NCBI GenBank assembly: GCA_011371515.1
Contig: DRQE01000179.1
Coordinates: 1 to 6,827 of the forward strand
Direction of reading: 5' to 3'
DNA from: Deltaproteobacteria bacterium
Lineage (GTDB): Bacteria; Desulfobacterota; GWC2-55-46; DRQE01
Length of the DNA stretch: 6,827 nt
Positions 6,425 to 6,827 of this stretch are shown piece by piece. Under the pieces are notes generated by a model. That model made no database searches, was not told the origin of the DNA, and saw only the letters and a program-made list of their open reading frames with translations. How positions within the stretch are numbered: position 1 is the stretch's first letter; every line of letters starts with the position of its first letter. Both the position numbers and the translations under genes were made by a program.

Positions 6425-6453
6425 ATTTAATCACAAGAAGTGGGATAAATCAA
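6425..6453 (-). promoter_or_regulatory. Weak candidate promoter for queC
   Basis: On the - strand, TTGATT (6448-6453) and TTAAAT (6425-6430) are separated by 17 bp. Each hexamer matches consensus at four of six positions. The predicted start near 6418 would leave an almost leaderless queC mRNA, in line with the missing Shine-Dalgarno. The AT-rich composition makes chance matches likely. Confidence 0.3.
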
Positions 6454-6473
6454 ATAGAGGGTGTGAAGTTAAG

Positions 6474-6483
6474 TATAGCTATA
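6474..6483. repeat. 10-bp perfect palindrome TATAGCTATA
   Basis: TATAGCTATA reads the same on both strands, flanked by AAG and ACTT that nearly extend it. It lies between tRNA-Asn and queC and could be a regulator site, but AT-rich palindromes of this length can arise by chance. Confidence 0.3.
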
Positions 6484-6492
6484 ACTTTGCTT

Positions 6493-6512
6493 TAAGTGGT
6501 AGCTTCCACTTA
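6493..6512. repeat. Inverted repeat TAAGTGG/CCACTTA downstream of tRNA-Asn
   Basis: Arms at 6493-6499 and 6506-6512 are perfect 7-bp complements around a 6-base loop. In the tRNA transcript this hairpin would form about 42 nt after the CCA. No T-run follows on the - strand, so it is not a canonical terminator. It may be a processing or partial-termination structure. Confidence 0.4.
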
Positions 6513-6554
6513 TTCTTAACCCGGTTGAGAAAAGCGAATAGAAGAAACCAAGGC

Positions 6555-6630
6555 TGGCTCCCCGGGCAGGATTCGAACCTGCGACCCGGTGGTTAACAGC
6601 CACCTGCTCTGCCAGCTGAGCTACCGGGGA
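6555..6630 (-). tRNA. trnN: tRNA-Asn (anticodon GUU), CCA end encoded
   Basis: The - strand folds as a complete 76-nt cloverleaf: acceptor TCCCCGG with CCGGGGA, D-arm GCTC/GAGC around AGCTGGCA, anticodon stem GGTGG/CCACC with loop CTGTTAA, five-base variable loop GGGTC, and T-arm GCAGG/CCTGC with loop TTCGAAT. The discriminator is G and CCA is encoded at 6555-6557. The anticodon GTT reads Asn codons AAC and AAU. The loop holds the U33-G34-U35 sequence recognised by tRNA-guanine transglycosylase, so G34 is a queuosine site in organisms with the pathway. queC lies just downstream on the same strand. Confidence 0.97.
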
Positions 6631-6649
6631 ATAGAATGCTGACTGATTG

Positions 6650-6678
6650 ATATTAATACTTTATGGGCATAAAGTCAA
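6650..6678 (-). promoter_or_regulatory. Promoter of tRNA-Asn
   Basis: On the - strand, TTGACT (6673-6678, five of six) and TAATAT (6650-6655, four of six) are separated by exactly 17 bp. Predicted initiation near 6643 leaves a 5' leader of about 12 nt before the mature tRNA end at 6630, a typical short precursor for RNase P. Confidence 0.6.
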
Positions 6679-6827
6679 GTTTTATGTGTTCTCTCCCTGT
6701 CCACTTCATATACAGGGTCTTAAAGTTTTCCATGGTGGATGATTATCAAAGGATTATAGGGGATGGAGATAAAGGTCTTTTATCCACACTCCCAAAACAC
6801 TACACCACAATCTCCCAAGGAGTTCTA
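6679..6827. other. Right-edge stretch without a convincing gene
   Basis: This is AT-rich sequence upstream of tRNA-Asn. A 26-codon frame on the - strand (6653-6733, starting MENFKTLYMKWTGREH) has no Shine-Dalgarno and overlaps the tRNA promoter. A perfect TATAAT (- strand, 6753-6758) lies 19 bp upstream of it but has no good -35. A + strand frame from 6684 stays open to the edge (48 codons) without similarity I recognise. A gene start or end may lie just beyond the window. Confidence 0.5.

Noticed and set aside
6417..6554. preQ1 riboswitch upstream of queC
   Set aside because: The - strand contains ACACCCTCTAT, which resembles the 3' part of a preQ1-I aptamer. There is no upstream AGAGG arm to form the first stem and no matching A-rich tail, so the structure is not supported.
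6261..6596. 111-codon + frame ending in PGQDSNLRPGG
   Set aside because: That peptide is the well-known artefact of translating the antisense strand of a tRNA gene. The frame runs over the queC start and tRNA-Asn.
6684..6827. + strand frame open to the right edge (48 codons)
   Set aside because: It has no Shine-Dalgarno, no recognisable similarity, and overlaps low-complexity AT-rich sequence. It is too short to distinguish from chance.

Overview
The window comes from a Gram-negative (diderm) bacterium. It contains an outer-membrane beta-barrel porin, an outer-membrane lipoprotein of the Slp family and standard bacterial housekeeping genes. Arg codons AGA/AGG and Ile codon ATA look common. 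Together with a gluconeogenic PEP synthase, an Slp lipoprotein and a porin O/P-type barrel, this would fit a lineage such as Nitrospirota or Thermodesulfobacteriota, but the sequence alone does not settle the phylum. It reads as an ordinary, compact chromosomal segment. I see no phage, transposon, CRISPR or toxin-antitoxin signature.

Layout, left to right. (1) The 3' part of a phosphate-selective-porin-like gene (+) enters from the left edge and ends at 1129, followed by a hairpin plus T-run terminator. (2) ppsA, phosphoenolpyruvate synthase (-), 806 aa, has an excellent Shine-Dalgarno (SD) sequence and one or two sigma70-like promoters in the 120-bp gap upstream. (3) dgt, an HD-domain dGTPase-like triphosphohydrolase (-), lies upstream of ppsA on the same strand. 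(4) Divergent from dgt is an Slp-family lipoprotein gene (+). Its near-consensus promoter abuts the dgt start codon and predicts a leaderless mRNA. (5) slp ends with no spacer against a convergent 43-codon small gene (-), which is joined by a four-base ATGA overlap to (6) queC (-), 7-cyano-7-deazaguanine synthase. (7) Upstream of queC, on the same strand, is tRNA-Asn(GUU) with encoded CCA and its own promoter. The last ~150 bp to the right edge hold no convincing gene.

How the genes fit together. PpsA makes PEP from pyruvate, the entry to gluconeogenesis. Dgt trims dNTP pools; its position next to ppsA is probably just co-orientation. The most coherent pairing is QueC, which makes the queuosine precursor preQ0, directly downstream of tRNA-Asn(GUU), one of the four tRNAs that receive queuosine at G34.

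The points most worth a second look are the unannotated 43-aa protein coupled to queC, the tRNA-Asn/queC adjacency, the predicted leaderless slp mRNA with its dgt-overlapping promoter, and a porin terminator that can fold in two mutually exclusive ways. I found no clear previously undescribed multi-gene system.
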